DNA from: Sphaerolaimus hirsutus
Taxonomy: Eukaryota > Nematoda > Chromadorea > Monhysterida > Sphaerolaimidae
Direction: 5' to 3'
Assembly (NCBI GenBank): GCA_964036195.1
Contig: OZ038456.1
Location: forward strand, 12,152,001 to 12,216,000
DNA length: 64,000 bases
Below the pieces are notes generated by a model. The model made no database searches, was not told where the DNA came from, and saw nothing but the letters and a program-made list of their open reading frames with translations. This document shows, piece by piece, positions 11,246 to 22,483 of the stretch. How positions within the stretch are numbered: the stretch's first letter is position 1; each line of letters starts with the position of its first letter. A program made the position numbers and the translations under genes.

Positions 11246-12211
11246 CAGAGTTGGAAACACGTATTTACGTTTACCTGAAATACCCGGATATTCGGGTATT
11301 TATATTTACGTTTACGTTTACGTTTTCCAAAAATACCATTACGTTTTGTTACGTTTTCCTGACCGAAATACCCAGGTACTTGGGAAAACGTAAAAATGCC
11401 GACATTTAGTAGTTTCTTAGTGTCAGCGCCCTCGAATGGAACTGCACATTTCAACGAATTCTCTACCGATTTTGATGGTTGAGAATTTTAAATGATCAGA
11501 ATGATGAGGCGATCGCTTTTGTGCAGCAATTAGAATTATTACAAACAATACCTCAAATATTTCATACACTCCAATACATAGCCACTATGTCACAGTATAT
11601 TTCATGGGACATTTTTCCAAAATAGGCTAAACAAACAGTTATAAAAGTTGCAATACACTGAAACGGTGGCTGTAGAGCGTCCATTTAGCCATGCTGGGTT
11701 TTGAAATTTGGTAAAAGGATCCATTCGGGATATGGAAACATTTGTGTGATTTATTTATCAGATTGCACTACAAAAGGTGTAATTTTTACTCAATTTTGAT
11801 GTTTATATCAGCTGTTGATGTTGTTGTGTGTGTTAGCTTATCATTGTTGTATGTGTTAGCTTATCATTGTTGTATGTGTTAGCTTATCATTTGTTTAAGT
11901 TGTCTGACTCGATGTTGTTCATTATGGTGAAAATGTGTTGCTAAAAACATAAAAATATTGTACGGAAGTCAGCGATTGACCCCTATAAAGCTGAAAATAA
12001 TGGTATTTTTCAAAGCAAAGTGGCGATTACGTTTAAAAAATGTATAATGTATAAACATTTACTGTATAAAAAATTTACGTTTACGTTTTTTTTACGTATT
12101 CCTTGGTATTTAAAAAATACCTTACGTTTTAGTATTTATACTTTTTATTTGGAAAAGGTATTTATGTATACGTTTACGTTTTCCAAAAATACCAGTATTT
12201 GTACAACTCTG
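11246..12211. mobile_element. hAT-type MITE with TTTACG subterminal arrays
   Basis: It starts CAGAGTTGGAAA and ends TTTGTACAACTCTG. Perfect 8-bp target copies CTATGAAC lie at 11238-11245 and 12212-12219. The arrays are repeats of ACGTTTACGTTT and AAAATACC. It sits inside the 30-bp minisatellite. The same family lies at 33980-34483. Confidence 0.85.
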
Positions 12212-12415
12212 CTATGAACTCAACCCCCAATTTGTTAACTCACATAAAATAAGCCCCTTATTTGTAAACTCCTGGTCCTGTGAATTCAGCTCCCTAATTT
12301 GTAACCTCCCATCAACTGAGCACCCACAAAATTTGAGTCAACCCCCCTAATTTGTAAACTACTGTAAACTCAACACCTTATATATGAACTCCTATAAACT
12401 CAGCCCCAAATTGAG
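12212..12415. repeat. Continuation of the 30-bp minisatellite
   Basis: Units such as AACTCAACCCCCAATTTGTT resume immediately after the inserted MITE, as on its left at 11195-11245. Confidence 0.7.
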
Positions 12416-12479
12416 GTGTTTGGTTCCATAACCCATTAAGGACCAATGTGACAAAAATTGAGTCAAGTGTGGATCAGGT

Positions 12480-12660
12480 GCCAGTTCCGCAAAATGAGAA
12501 GTGAGAAGTGAAATGGCAAAGGCGAAGTCAAAGCGCAAAGGCGACATGAAACGGCAAGTGAATTGGCAAGTGAAATGGCGAAAGCGAAGAGAAACTACTT
12601 TGTTTTTTTTTACTTCACCTTTGCCATTTCACTTCTCACTTCTCATTATGCGGAACTGGC
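12480..12660. mobile_element. Palindromic MITE, GAGAAGTGAG family
   Basis: It starts GCCAGTTCCGCAAAATGAG and ends with the inverse (CTCATTATGCGGAACTGGC). The arms are made of GAAGTGAAATGGCAAAG words. Relatives are 14678-14796 (cut by the gap) and the degraded copy at about 58230-58430. Confidence 0.75.
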
Positions 12661-12833
12661 CCCAGGTATACATTTTTTTCTTCATGATAGCAAAAAAATT
12701 ACGGCAATATCTAATACAATTCCAGATAGGGGTTATTTTTTGCCAGAAGTCAAGTGAAGTGTGGTATAATAGTAAATAGATTGGGCTTTGACATACCCAA
12801 AACTGCAATAAACGTGTGGCTTCATAGGATATA

Positions 12834-13274
12834 CACGGTGCGGCCATTTAGACGCTCCCTCTAGATTTCAAATAACTTGTCACTGGGTGGTCGGATTAAC
12901 GTCGAATTTTAGGTCAAAATTAACAACTAAATATGAAAAGATCCCTGAAAATATGATCGCGATAGCTCCGCTAGTTCTCAAGTTATTCATCAAACGCGTA
13001 ATTGTCACTACCAACACCTGGTGACAATGGGCATTGAGCGATAACAACGCACAATAACCAGTGCCGAATTTTTTATATAAAAAAGTGATGTGCACCGACT
13101 CACAAAATTTGTGTTTGCATGAATAACTTGAGAACGAATAGAGCTATCGCATCCATGTTTTAGGGATCCTTTCCTCTTTAGTTTTTAATGTTGACCTAAA
13201 ATTTGACGTTAATCTGACTACCCAGTGACAAGTTATTCGAAATCTAGAGTGGGCGTCTAAATTGCCGCACCCTG
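12834..13274. mobile_element. TA-flanked MITE with mariner-like termini
   Basis: Begins CACGGTGCGGCCATTTAGAC and ends in the inverse (GTCTAAATTGCCGCACCCTG), with TA at 12832-12833 and 13275-13276. It folds throughout (CAAGTTATTCAT / ATGAATAACTTG). The TIR and TA duplication are typical of Tc1/mariner-type elements. Confidence 0.8.
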
Positions 13275-14224
13275 TATTTATTTACACACTTCATCATAAA
13301 TAAAAATAGCTACACATAAATACTATTTTTCTTATGTGTAGCTGCTATACAAATTTACAACAATAAATACATCATGTACCTTGCATACATGATGTACCTT
13401 ATTCCAGAAGGGAGTATTTCTAGAGGGTTTATTTTTGCTCAGCGCAAAAAGACCTGGGGCTGGGGGTATTTCAAGCGGGGGCTTAATTCAAGAGGAGTGA
13501 TATTTTGAGGAAATACGATATTTATGTATCATAGATAACCAATTAAAAATCAAAAATAATTTTTTCAGTTCAATTCCGGGTTCTATTTGATGCGCATATA
13601 TTTACTCTTTATAGGACAGACTAACATAATATTCATGAATTGCATCATAGTATTCGGCAAGACATGCTTCTGTGATTGGGACATCTCTGAAATGTTGGGC
13701 AGACTGTAAGGGCAGAATTGTGGCAAAAGTGTAGCGTCGCAATGAGCATTGAAAAAATCTAGGGGACTAACATTTTAAAAATCTCAGAAAATATAAAATA
13801 TGAGATTCTTATTTTTAGCACTTGCATAGCACCCCAGCATCCAGCCAGGGGTGCTATGCAAGTTTCAAAAAGCATGCTCAAAGTGTGCGCTGTGCCCCTC
13901 GCTGTAATTTCGTAATTCCTTGCATGTATCAAACAATAAGGCATCTACAACAAGTGATGGGATGGCACCATGGCTAGCATTTGAAAAAATCTCTGAATTT
14001 TTGGAAAATATATATAAATATATCACTCCAAGTTTGGAAAAAATATAAATATATATATAAATCACTCTAGGTCTCCATAAAATATAATTAAATCACTGAA
14101 AAAATAACTCAAAGCTCAAAAAAAATCTCAAAAAATTACACACAATTCCAATTTCAAGCGATATTCTTGGCTTTATTTACCATTTACAAACCCAAAAATG
14201 TACTCTAATATCCCACAATCCATT
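13275..14224. other. Mostly unassigned; MITE fragment and a hairpin
   Basis: 13380-13515 is a C/G-rich MITE fragment (ATGTACC...GGGGGTATTTC, ending in a degenerate AATACGATATT). 13817-13863 is a small hairpin (ACTTGCATAGCACCCC with its inverse). The remainder is AT-rich with no supported gene. Confidence 0.5.
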
Positions 14225-14581
14225 TACCGTATATCCTCGAATAAGTCCCCCAGGGAGTTTTTTTTCATCAGAAGTTTTTGAGAGGGGAGTTATTCGAGAG
14301 GGCGGAGTTAATCGAGGGGGGGTTATTTTTTCGTCAGTATTTCCAGTAAAATGTTTGATAGATTTACTGCACAAATAGAGTGAATTTGGTAACATAAATC
14401 ATTTGTAGGAATACAAAATTCACAATTCAAGCAGTGAAAACAATGTTAGTGAACTCTAGCTGCAAGATATTACATATATATTTACATATTAAATACATAA
14501 AACGTTATTTATACATGTGAAATGTGATGAAATGTTTCTACCCATCATAGTGGGGGGGGTGTTTTTCTGGGATATACGGTA
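14225..14581. mobile_element. C/G-rich TA-flanked MITE
   Basis: TACCGTATATCCTCGAATAA at the left and GGGATATACGGTA at the right, with C- and G-rich runs just inside. It is a medium-sized member of the family seen at 25308. Confidence 0.75.
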
Positions 14582-14677
14582 TAATCATTTTACAAGCAGT
14601 ATTTAATGGCATACAATTTTTGATAAGTGAATACCTATCTATTCTGGAGACAAAGTTTATGGTCACTATCACCTGGG

Positions 14678-14796
14678 GCCAGTTGCGCAAATTGAGAAGT
14701 GAGACGTAAAATGGCAAATGCGAAGTGAACTGAGAAGGAAATTGGCAAAAGCGAAGGGAAATTACATTTTATTTGTATTTCTTTTACTTCGCTTTT
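14678..14796. mobile_element. GAGAAGTGAG-family MITE truncated by the gap
   Basis: GCCAGTTGCGCAAATTGAG and the following GAAGTGA words match 12480-12660. The right arm would lie in the N run. Confidence 0.6.
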
Positions 14797-14996
14797 NNNN
14801 NNNNNNNNNNNNNNNNNNNNNNNNNNNNNNNNNNNNNNNNNNNNNNNNNNNNNNNNNNNNNNNNNNNNNNNNNNNNNNNNNNNNNNNNNNNNNNNNNNNN
14901 NNNNNNNNNNNNNNNNNNNNNNNNNNNNNNNNNNNNNNNNNNNNNNNNNNNNNNNNNNNNNNNNNNNNNNNNNNNNNNNNNNNNNNNNNNNNNNNN
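14797..14996. other. Assembly gap (200 N)
   Basis: An unbroken run of N, exactly 200 bases, so probably a gap of nominal length. Confidence 0.99.
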
Positions 14997-17310
14997 GTGT
15001 TGGTTACCTACACTACTAACGTCACGGTAAACTAAGCGTCGCATTTGCGACGCTTGCGACGCTTGCGACGCGTGCGTCGCCTTCAATCAGAAATAGTCGC
15101 CAGTTTACCAAGGTTGCAATTTTTTTTGTGAAAACGTCGCTTTTCGTCGCTTTTCGTCGCATTTTGCGTCGCAAACATCGCAAAATCGTCGCTTTTGCTT
15201 GAGTTTAACCGCAACCCCCACCGATTTCAAAGTAACTTCATTTGGGTCATGGGAATGTTGTGAAAATGATTTTTGGATGTACTTGTAGAGAAAAAAATTG
15301 CGCTTCTTCTGACGTACCTGGCTTCTCATAAAAGTTATCTAAAAAAAAGTTATGATTTTTTTAAAAAAAGGGCCAATTTGCGCGATGAAATGGCGACAGT
15401 CTGGCGACGGTCTGGCGACTGTAGAAAAATGACTAAATTCACAGTGATGGGAAACTGTGCAGTGAGGTGGAAATGTTTACAGTTACAAAAGTAAATGAAA
15501 AACGCCTTGCAGAGGGTGGAACGAGGTACTGGTGCTACAAGGGCTTCTCGTCGATTATACTGTTCATCAGCGCCAGCACGGATTTGAAAATTCAGTACGT
15601 GGACATCGGTATGCCGGGGTCACAAGCAGATGGTGCTGTGCTGATCACGTCTGATTTTGGGCAGGATTTGATGTGAGTTTACATCCTTTTTGACATGTTC
15701 CAATGAGGTGCTATACATTTACACATGATAAAAGTGATACATTTACACAGACATGGCAGAATGCTTATGGCGCCACCGTGCTTGCTGCCCGGTGCAGATG
15801 CCAACGAACCTGCAAATACCATTCCAAGTTATTTTGTGGGTGATCAACCGTTCGCGTTGCGCAAGTGGTGTATGGTGCCATATGCGCTGCATGCAGATGA
15901 CAGCCAGCGACACTTCAACTATCGGTGTGTTTGAATATTCTGAAAGAAGCGTTGTTTGGTAAAACTGAAATCTAAATTTGACTGCAACTACTGCAGCTTA
16001 TCCCGAGCTAGGCGCACTGTCGAATGCGTCTTTGGTATTTTGGCCGGCAGATGGCGCATACTCCTGACCTGTATCACGATGGAACCGCCACGCGTACAAA
16101 GACTGGTTATGGCCTGTTGCCACCTGCACAATTGGCTGCATGATATCCGCGGGGAAAGTGCTGCCAACCAATTTTATGAAAATGGCGATGAAAAACCACA
16201 AGACGACCCGAACGACACTATTGAGCGAAATGTAAGTTTACCTTGCATATTCACTGTTACAATTCAACATCACATAAATTCATTTCCATACACAGCTGCA
16301 GTGGCGACAAGTGTACGATAACATGGATACAATCAATGACGTGCCAATCCGAAGAGACATTGACGAAAGAGATGCACGCCCCATCAGGGATGCAATCAAG
16401 CAGTGGATGATGACGGCCGCCGGTCATGTTGCGTGGGTGAATCCCGCGGACTGCTGAATTTGCAACTACGTTGAATATAAAAATCAAACTGAAAAATTTC
16501 CCTTGCAGTGGCAGTTAGCATTAAAGTGGCACTGGAATGGTAAACTGATGTAACAAATACAAAAAATTCATTTTCATGCTATCTGCTACAGCTACACTTA
16601 ATTTTTCGATTGCAACCGGTTATAATGGTTGTTCTGTAGTACACTGTCGTTGAATGGACAATTTTCATTCACTTTTCGATTTTTGGCTGATTTTTTCTTT
16701 TTTTATTGTGATTAAATCATAATTCGCCAAGTCTTTCGTTTCACGCCGCGAAAACATGTGTGATGTGTGCATCTCATGTTCCTCTTTCATGTGTGATTTT
16801 TTTTTCTGCATTCGGGCTTTCCATTCACATGCTAGTGATTTATTTGCATTTAATTGAAATAAAATCATAAAAAATCGAAAGTTTATATTTCATGTCCGCC
16901 ATGTACACCAATCGATAGCGCAATGAAAACTGATAATTTAGAACGTTTCAATAAACAAAAAAATGTAACAGGTGATTTTATAAAAATTTATTTACACAAA
17001 AAACTGATAAATTCAATAAAAAATCCAATGTTGCACTTAAAAATATTTTAAAATTTTTGACAACATCTACACAACGTACTGTACACGATGACGCAAAAAA
17101 ATTGCATGAACAATGCTCCGTTCTTCCACAATTAAAGAAATTAGAAATTAACGTTTACAGCATAAATTCACATCACAGGCAAACTTGAAAAAAATAAAGA
17201 TGGCGGCCTAAACTCCGCCCACTTTTACTATGTGTGAATTTAGCCGGTAAACTAAAAAATTGAGTTTACCGCCAGTAAACTGAAAACGCCAGTAAACTAG
17301 TGTGCGTGGG
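14997..17310 (+). mobile_element. PIF/Harbinger DNA transposon (left end lost in gap)
   Basis: This unit contains the DDE transposase at 15467-16457. It is bounded on the right by repeated 'gtaaact' words (AGTTTACCGCCAGTAAACTG...CCAGTAAACTAGTGTGCGTG) that have partial counterparts on the left (CACGGTAAACTAAG). The matching left terminus is probably inside the N run, so the target duplication cannot be checked. GCGACGC repeats at 15036-15080 and 15140-15190 lie in the 5' region. 16458-17200 is AT-rich 3' sequence with no second gene visible. Confidence 0.65.
15467..16457 (+). CDS. PIF/Harbinger transposase (HARBI1-like), four exons, N-terminus missing
   Basis: This is a DDE transposase of the HARBI1/DDE_Tnp_4 type, which cuts and pastes the element through its terminal repeats. 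Exons read 15467-15672, 15751-15924, 15997-16231 and 16296-16457. All junctions are GT-AG and phases agree, giving 258 residues and a TGA stop. Visible family motifs are YKGF.SI, YVDIGMPGSQADG (first catalytic D), FVGDQPF (second D), SRARRTVECVFGILAGRWR (E), and ACCHLHN. The usual family length is about 350, so roughly 90 N-terminal residues (the DNA-binding part) are absent and may lie upstream or in the gap. The first exon may instead begin at the acceptor ending 15512. Within the part present there is no internal stop or frameshift, which suggests a young copy. Confidence 0.85.
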
Positions 17311-17312
17311 GC

Positions 17313-19440
17313 CAATTGAAATCAGTGCCATCAACTAAACCCAAATGCATTATGTTATAATTTTAACTTATTAGGCCCCAGAGGTACTATTCAAGGGTTA
17401 TGGTAATTTAGTGTCAAAATGGAGTGCATATTTGAAATCAGTGCCATCAATTAAACCCAAATGCATTATGTTATAATTTTAATTTTTTAGGCCCCAGGGG
17501 TTCTATTCAAGGGTTATGGTAATTTAGTGTCAAAATGGGGTGTATATTTGAAATCAGTGCCATCAATTAAACCCAAATGCATTATGTTATAATTTTAATT
17601 TTTTAGGACCCAGGGGTTCTATTCAAGGGTTATGGTAATGTAGTCCCAAAATCTAGTGCATATTTGAAATCAGTGCCATCAACTGAACCCAAATGCATTA
17701 TGTTATAATTTTAACTTTTTAGTCCCCGGATGTACTATTCAAGCGTTATGGTAATTTAGTGCCATCAACTAAACCCAAATGCATTATGTTATAATTTAAA
17801 CTTTTTAGGCCCCAGGGGTTCTATTCAAGGGTTATGGTAATGTATTACCAAAATCGAGTGCATATTTGAAATCAGTGCCATCAACTGAACCCAAATGCAT
17901 TATGTTATAATTTTAACTTTTTAGTCCCCGGATGTACTATTCAAGGGTTATGGTAATTTAGTGTCAAAATGGGGTGCATATTTGAAATCAGTGCCATCAA
18001 TTAAACCCAAATGCATTATGTTTTAATTTGAACTTTTTAGGCCCCGGGGGTACTATTCAAGGGTTATGATAATTTAGTGTCAAAATGGAGTGCATATTTG
18101 AAATCAGTGCCATCAACTAAACCCAAATGCATTATGTTATAATTTTAACTTATTAGGCCCCAGAGGTACTATTCAAGGGTTATGGTAATTTAGTGTCAAA
18201 ATGGAGTGCATATTTGAAATCAGTGCCATCAATTAAACCCAAATGCATTATGTTATAAATTTAATTTTTTAGGCCCCAGGGGTTCTATTCAAGGGTTATG
18301 GTAATTTAGTGTCAAAATGGAGTGCATATTTGAAATCAGTGCCATCAATTAAACCCAAATGCATTATGTTATAAATTTAATTTTTTAGGCCCCAGGGGTT
18401 CTATTCAAGCGTTATGGTAATTTAGTGTCAAAATGGAGTGCATATTTGAAATCAGTGCCATCAATTAAACCCAAATGCATTGTGTTTTAATTTTTACTTT
18501 TTAGGCCCCAGGGGTACTATTCAAGGGTTATAATAATTTAGTGTCAAAATGGAGTGCATATTTGAAATCAGTGCCATCAACTAAGCCCAAATGTTTTATG
18601 TTATAATTTTAACTTTTTTAGGCCCTGGGGGTTCTTTTCAAGGGTTATGGTAATTTAGTGTCAAAATGGAGTGCATATTTGAAATCAGTGCCATCAACTA
18701 AACCCAAATGCATTATGTTATAATTTGAACTTTTTTAGGCCCTGGGGGTTCTTTTCAAGTGTTATGGTAATGTAGTCCCAAAATCGAGTGCATATTTGAA
18801 ATCAGTGTCATCAATTGAACCCAAATGCATTATGTTATAATTTAAACTTTTAGGCTGTTGGGGTACTATTCAAGGGTTATGGTAATTTAGTGTCAAAATG
18901 GAGTGCATATTTGAAATCAGTGCCATCAACTAAACCCAAGTGCATTATGTTATAATTCTAACTTTTTAGGCCCTAGGGGTTCTATTCAAGGGTTAAGGTA
19001 ATTTAGTGTCAAAATCAAGTGCATATTTGAAATCAGTGCCATCAACTATACCCAAATGCATAATGTTAGGAGTTTAACTTTTTTAGGCCACGGGGGTTCT
19101 ATTCAAGGGTTATGGTAATGTAGTACCAAAATCAGTGCATATTTGAAATCAGTGCCATCAATTAAACCTAAATGCATTATGTTATAATTTTAACTTTTTA
19201 GGCCCTGGGGGTTCTATCAAGGGTTCAATGTTATGGTAATGCAGTATCAAAATAGAGTACTTATTTGAAATCAGTGCTATCAAAACCCCACAAATGCAGC
19301 ATTTCATAATTAGAAAATTTTAAGCCCTGGGGGTATTATTTTAGAGTTATGGTAATGTAGTATCGAAATGGAGTGTGTATTTGAAATCAAAGCCATCAAA
19401 AACTCCCAAAATGCGAAGCCCAAGTAAAAGAAATCAATCT
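17313..19440 (+). repeat. Satellite array, about 116-bp unit, about 18 copies
   Basis: The phrase ATCAGTGCCATCAA recurs at 17321, 17437, 17553 and 17669 (116-bp spacing), and then through about 19400 with a few shortened or diverged units (for example near 17750). Conserved unit words are CCCAAATGCATTATG, TTCAAGGGTTATGGTAAT and GTGCATATTTGAA. Units at the right edge are the most diverged, as expected for an array border. Confidence 0.95.
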
Positions 19441-19531
19441 TTTCAAAAAGTGCATTGCAACACACTGTAAAAATGATGATGCACATTCCTAAAATGTGGC
19501 CATTCAGCATTCTATTATATTGTATTTGGGT

Positions 19532-20075
19532 GTTCCAAAATTATTGGGCGAGCACAATTTCTTAGTTACTTCTGTAGAAAAAGAATATTCATTATACTCA
19601 TAACTGTTTTATTTCCAAGCTAAAATTTGCCATCAACTTGAAACTAAAAATTGGGGAAGTGTCACATAAAATGTGATCCAAAGCATGTTTCAATTGTTTA
19701 TGTAAGAATAGCCAAACATGCATCACTTGTAAATATAACTGTCATGTGTATGTTTTCTATTTTTTGCTTCTAATTTGATGAGGAACACAAACATTTTTCT
19801 TGTTCAGAGATCAGCTTAATCAAATTGGAGATCAAATAAATTATTTATTAGTTACAATTGTTGGAATGACATAACATCATTTCTCTGATTTGCTATGTAT
19901 GTTCTTATACATTTAGAAATTAGAAACACATGTTCATATTTTTTGAAAATGAGAATATTATTTGGGGTTTGGTAGGATTTGAATTCAAATATAATGTTTT
20001 AACTTTAATAATGCATATATTTTTATTTGTCAATCTAAAAAAGTATAAAATGCACTGTCCCAATAATTTTGGAAC
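19532..20075. mobile_element. MITE with GTTCCAAAATTATTGGG termini
   Basis: A 17-bp terminus GTTCCAAAATTATTGGG and its exact inverse bound about 540 bp of AT-rich DNA without a gene. Such termini resemble mariner-type ends, but no clear target duplication is visible. Confidence 0.6.
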
Positions 20076-20485
20076 TTTAAAATGAATCACCAGACATGTT
20101 CAAGCCTCCCAGCCCTGCTGCTTATTACAACATAGTCCAGTGGTGGCAAACTTTCAAGGAAACAAGCATTGAAATTCCCATTAAAATTTTTTTTTAAAGT
20201 TTATGCTTTATAAACTTTTGAAAACTGTTTTGAATTGCTAATTGAAAGTAAAAGTTTTTGAAGGCTTCTACTATATTTTGAATTTGTGATTCCACTGGGT
20301 CTTTTATATGTTAAATGTTTACATTAAGTACATGTTTTTGCCACTGAAAATATAAAAAAGTAAATTGAAAATATTACAAAATTTTTAATTTTTTTTTGCT
20401 ATCACTAGGCATTTTGGTGGTGCAATCAAAATTGACACATCACACAATACCCTGCCTGTCTGGACAAATGAATCAGCAAACAGGT

Positions 20486-20690
20486 TCAAACAGGGCCAGC
20501 TGGTGCCAATTCCAGACCATGTAAAGTGTGAAGTAAAATGTCAAATGTCATGCCAATCAAAAAATAAGATTTTATTACTGAACTTTGCCTGACAATTGAC
20601 ACTTGACCTTACATTTGTCATGACAATTGACACCTTGCCTGACATTTGACACTTTACTTTAACTTAACAGAATCTGGGACTGCCCCCTGA
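20486..20690. mobile_element. CTGTAAAG-family MITE
   Basis: Starts GGTGCCAATTCCAGACCATG and ends TTAACAGAATCTGGGACTGCC, the degenerate inverse. Internal GTCAAATGTC / GACATTTGAC words match 32743-32936, 37891-38338 and 44412-44919. Confidence 0.65.
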
Positions 20691-20758
20691 AAGCAGCTTG
20701 TGTGCAGGCTCCACCCACTGTGTCAGTGTAACTGCTCCAACCTCTGTCACCCACCCAG

Positions 20759-20765
20759 TATAAAA
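20759..20765 (+). promoter_or_regulatory. Possible TATA box
   Basis: TATAAAA in a locally GC-richer context (CACCCACCCAG upstream; CCAGCTCCCTAGACAGCCAGAG downstream). It could be the promoter of a retroelement LTR, since a possible transcript would cross repetitive 'caattc...tctaccacaagttgactctgg' units at 20950-21140. No gene is visible downstream, so the call is weak. Confidence 0.3.
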
Positions 20766-20899
20766 CCAGCTCCCTAGACAGCCAGAGCTCAAGTCAGACC
20801 CACTTGGGTCTGCACCTTGACTCAATATAGGGTTCTACCTCCTATATTGGGATTGTATTTTTATGTAGGGGGTGTTCCCAACCAGTGGCCCCCGGTGCA

Positions 20900-22447
20900 T
20901 AGGATGGGGGGTTGTCCAAGTTCAAAATTGTAGGAAGCAAGAATTTCCTTAGCTAAGAGCAGGAACCAATTCAAGTTTCTACCAGGAGCCAATTCAATTT
21001 ACTGATACAAGTTGACTCTGGAAACTCAGTGAACTTGTAGCTAATAGCTCCATTGTTCCCTAGGACCAGGGAGCAATTCAATTTTTTACTTGGACCCAAT
21101 TCCCCTTCTACCACAAGTTGACTCTGGCAACTCCCTAAGTCAACTTGTAGCTGCTCGTTTCTTGGCTACCACCCAACCCTTCCGTCCCTATAAGTATTAG
21201 GATAGGATAGGATTAGGATGCAACACAATATTGTGTCTACATGAGTTTCCCGTCCCACACCTGTTAGAAAAAGAGCAAATTTAAGGTGGAACATCAAAGC
21301 TTTAATGAAGCACAAATCTGTGAAGCAGCCAGACCTTGCAAAAGCAAAGACTATGTTGCCAAAGCAGCATGGGATTAACCATACACTTTGATGCCTTTAT
21401 GAGTGCAGCAGAGCAGCATCAGAAGTCACTTTCTCCAGTCACAGAGCCATGCGAAAACAAAAATGTGGCGTCAAATGCAAAGGTGTTGCTATGTTGCCGC
21501 GAAGCCATGGCAGCCAGAAAAACATCAAAGCAACCTTGTTGAGCCACACGGTACACTTGTAAATATTCAGTTGTTTTACCAGTGGATAACTTCACTTTAA
21601 ACACTGTGCTTGTGTATACAGTGTGACCATCAATGGCTCCGTCTGTGATGTGATGTTTTTGCGATCAATACAAATAGCATTTCAAAAATGTTTGTGGATT
21701 TATATATTGTGAATATAAGAAAATACAAAAAATCTGATTTTGATTTTCTTCAGGTTTTTCATCAAATATGATATGATTTTTATTTCATAGGAAGAAAATA
21801 TAAAAAGTGTCATTTTTTATTTTTTTAGCTACGTTTTTTTGAGGGACATTTTATATTTTTGAGAGACTTTCTTAGACAATGTTCAATTTTATTTTATTTC
21901 AGAAGCCCAATATTTGGAACTGAAAATGCAAAATGTATGCCATGAGTCACACTGTATTTTCAATCCTGTCAACCTCCATTTTTATAAGGCTGCAGCGCGA
22001 TTGCTCCGCGCAGATTTACTGAACTAATTACATGTATATTTTGTATATTGTCCAGTGAAATGTGTATTTTTACATTCTCACACTTAACCATGAAATCTAT
22101 CAAATTCTATCTGAATTATGAACCAAAATATTGTTGATTTTTTTCTTTGTTTTTTCAAAACTTTTTTCTCATAATTCACAAACAAAAGTGATTTTTGATG
22201 TACTTTTGGCCCACCGTGCACACAAGTGCAGTAATAATTTTTGACACTTGTCTGAAAAACGTATTGTGCTTATTTGTGTCCAAACTTGTGAACATGCCGC
22301 CAACTTGGTAGGTCAGTAAATCGGTGATCACATAAATACATGGGTCGTAATAAATACAAGTACTCAAACTTTACAGGGGGCGTGAACGAAACGTTTTTAA
22401 AAAATTCACAACCATCCGGATCGAGGTAAACAAGGGTTTAGGTAATT
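20900..22447. other. Unassigned AT-rich region with short internal duplications
   Basis: 20960-21150 contains two partial copies of a unit including ACAAGTTGACTCTGG and AACTTGTAGCT. 21580-21960 has inverted TACAGTGTGAC / 'gtcacactgta' words. No gene is recognised. Confidence 0.4.
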
Positions 22448-22483
22448 ATACTCGGCTGTTAGATCCTTGATTTGTGATATGAC

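Noticed and set aside
14718-15086. Open frames spanning the N run
   Set aside because: They exist only because N does not encode stops.
17313-19440. CRISPR-like array
   Set aside because: The 116-bp units are contiguous with no unique spacers; this is eukaryotic satellite DNA.
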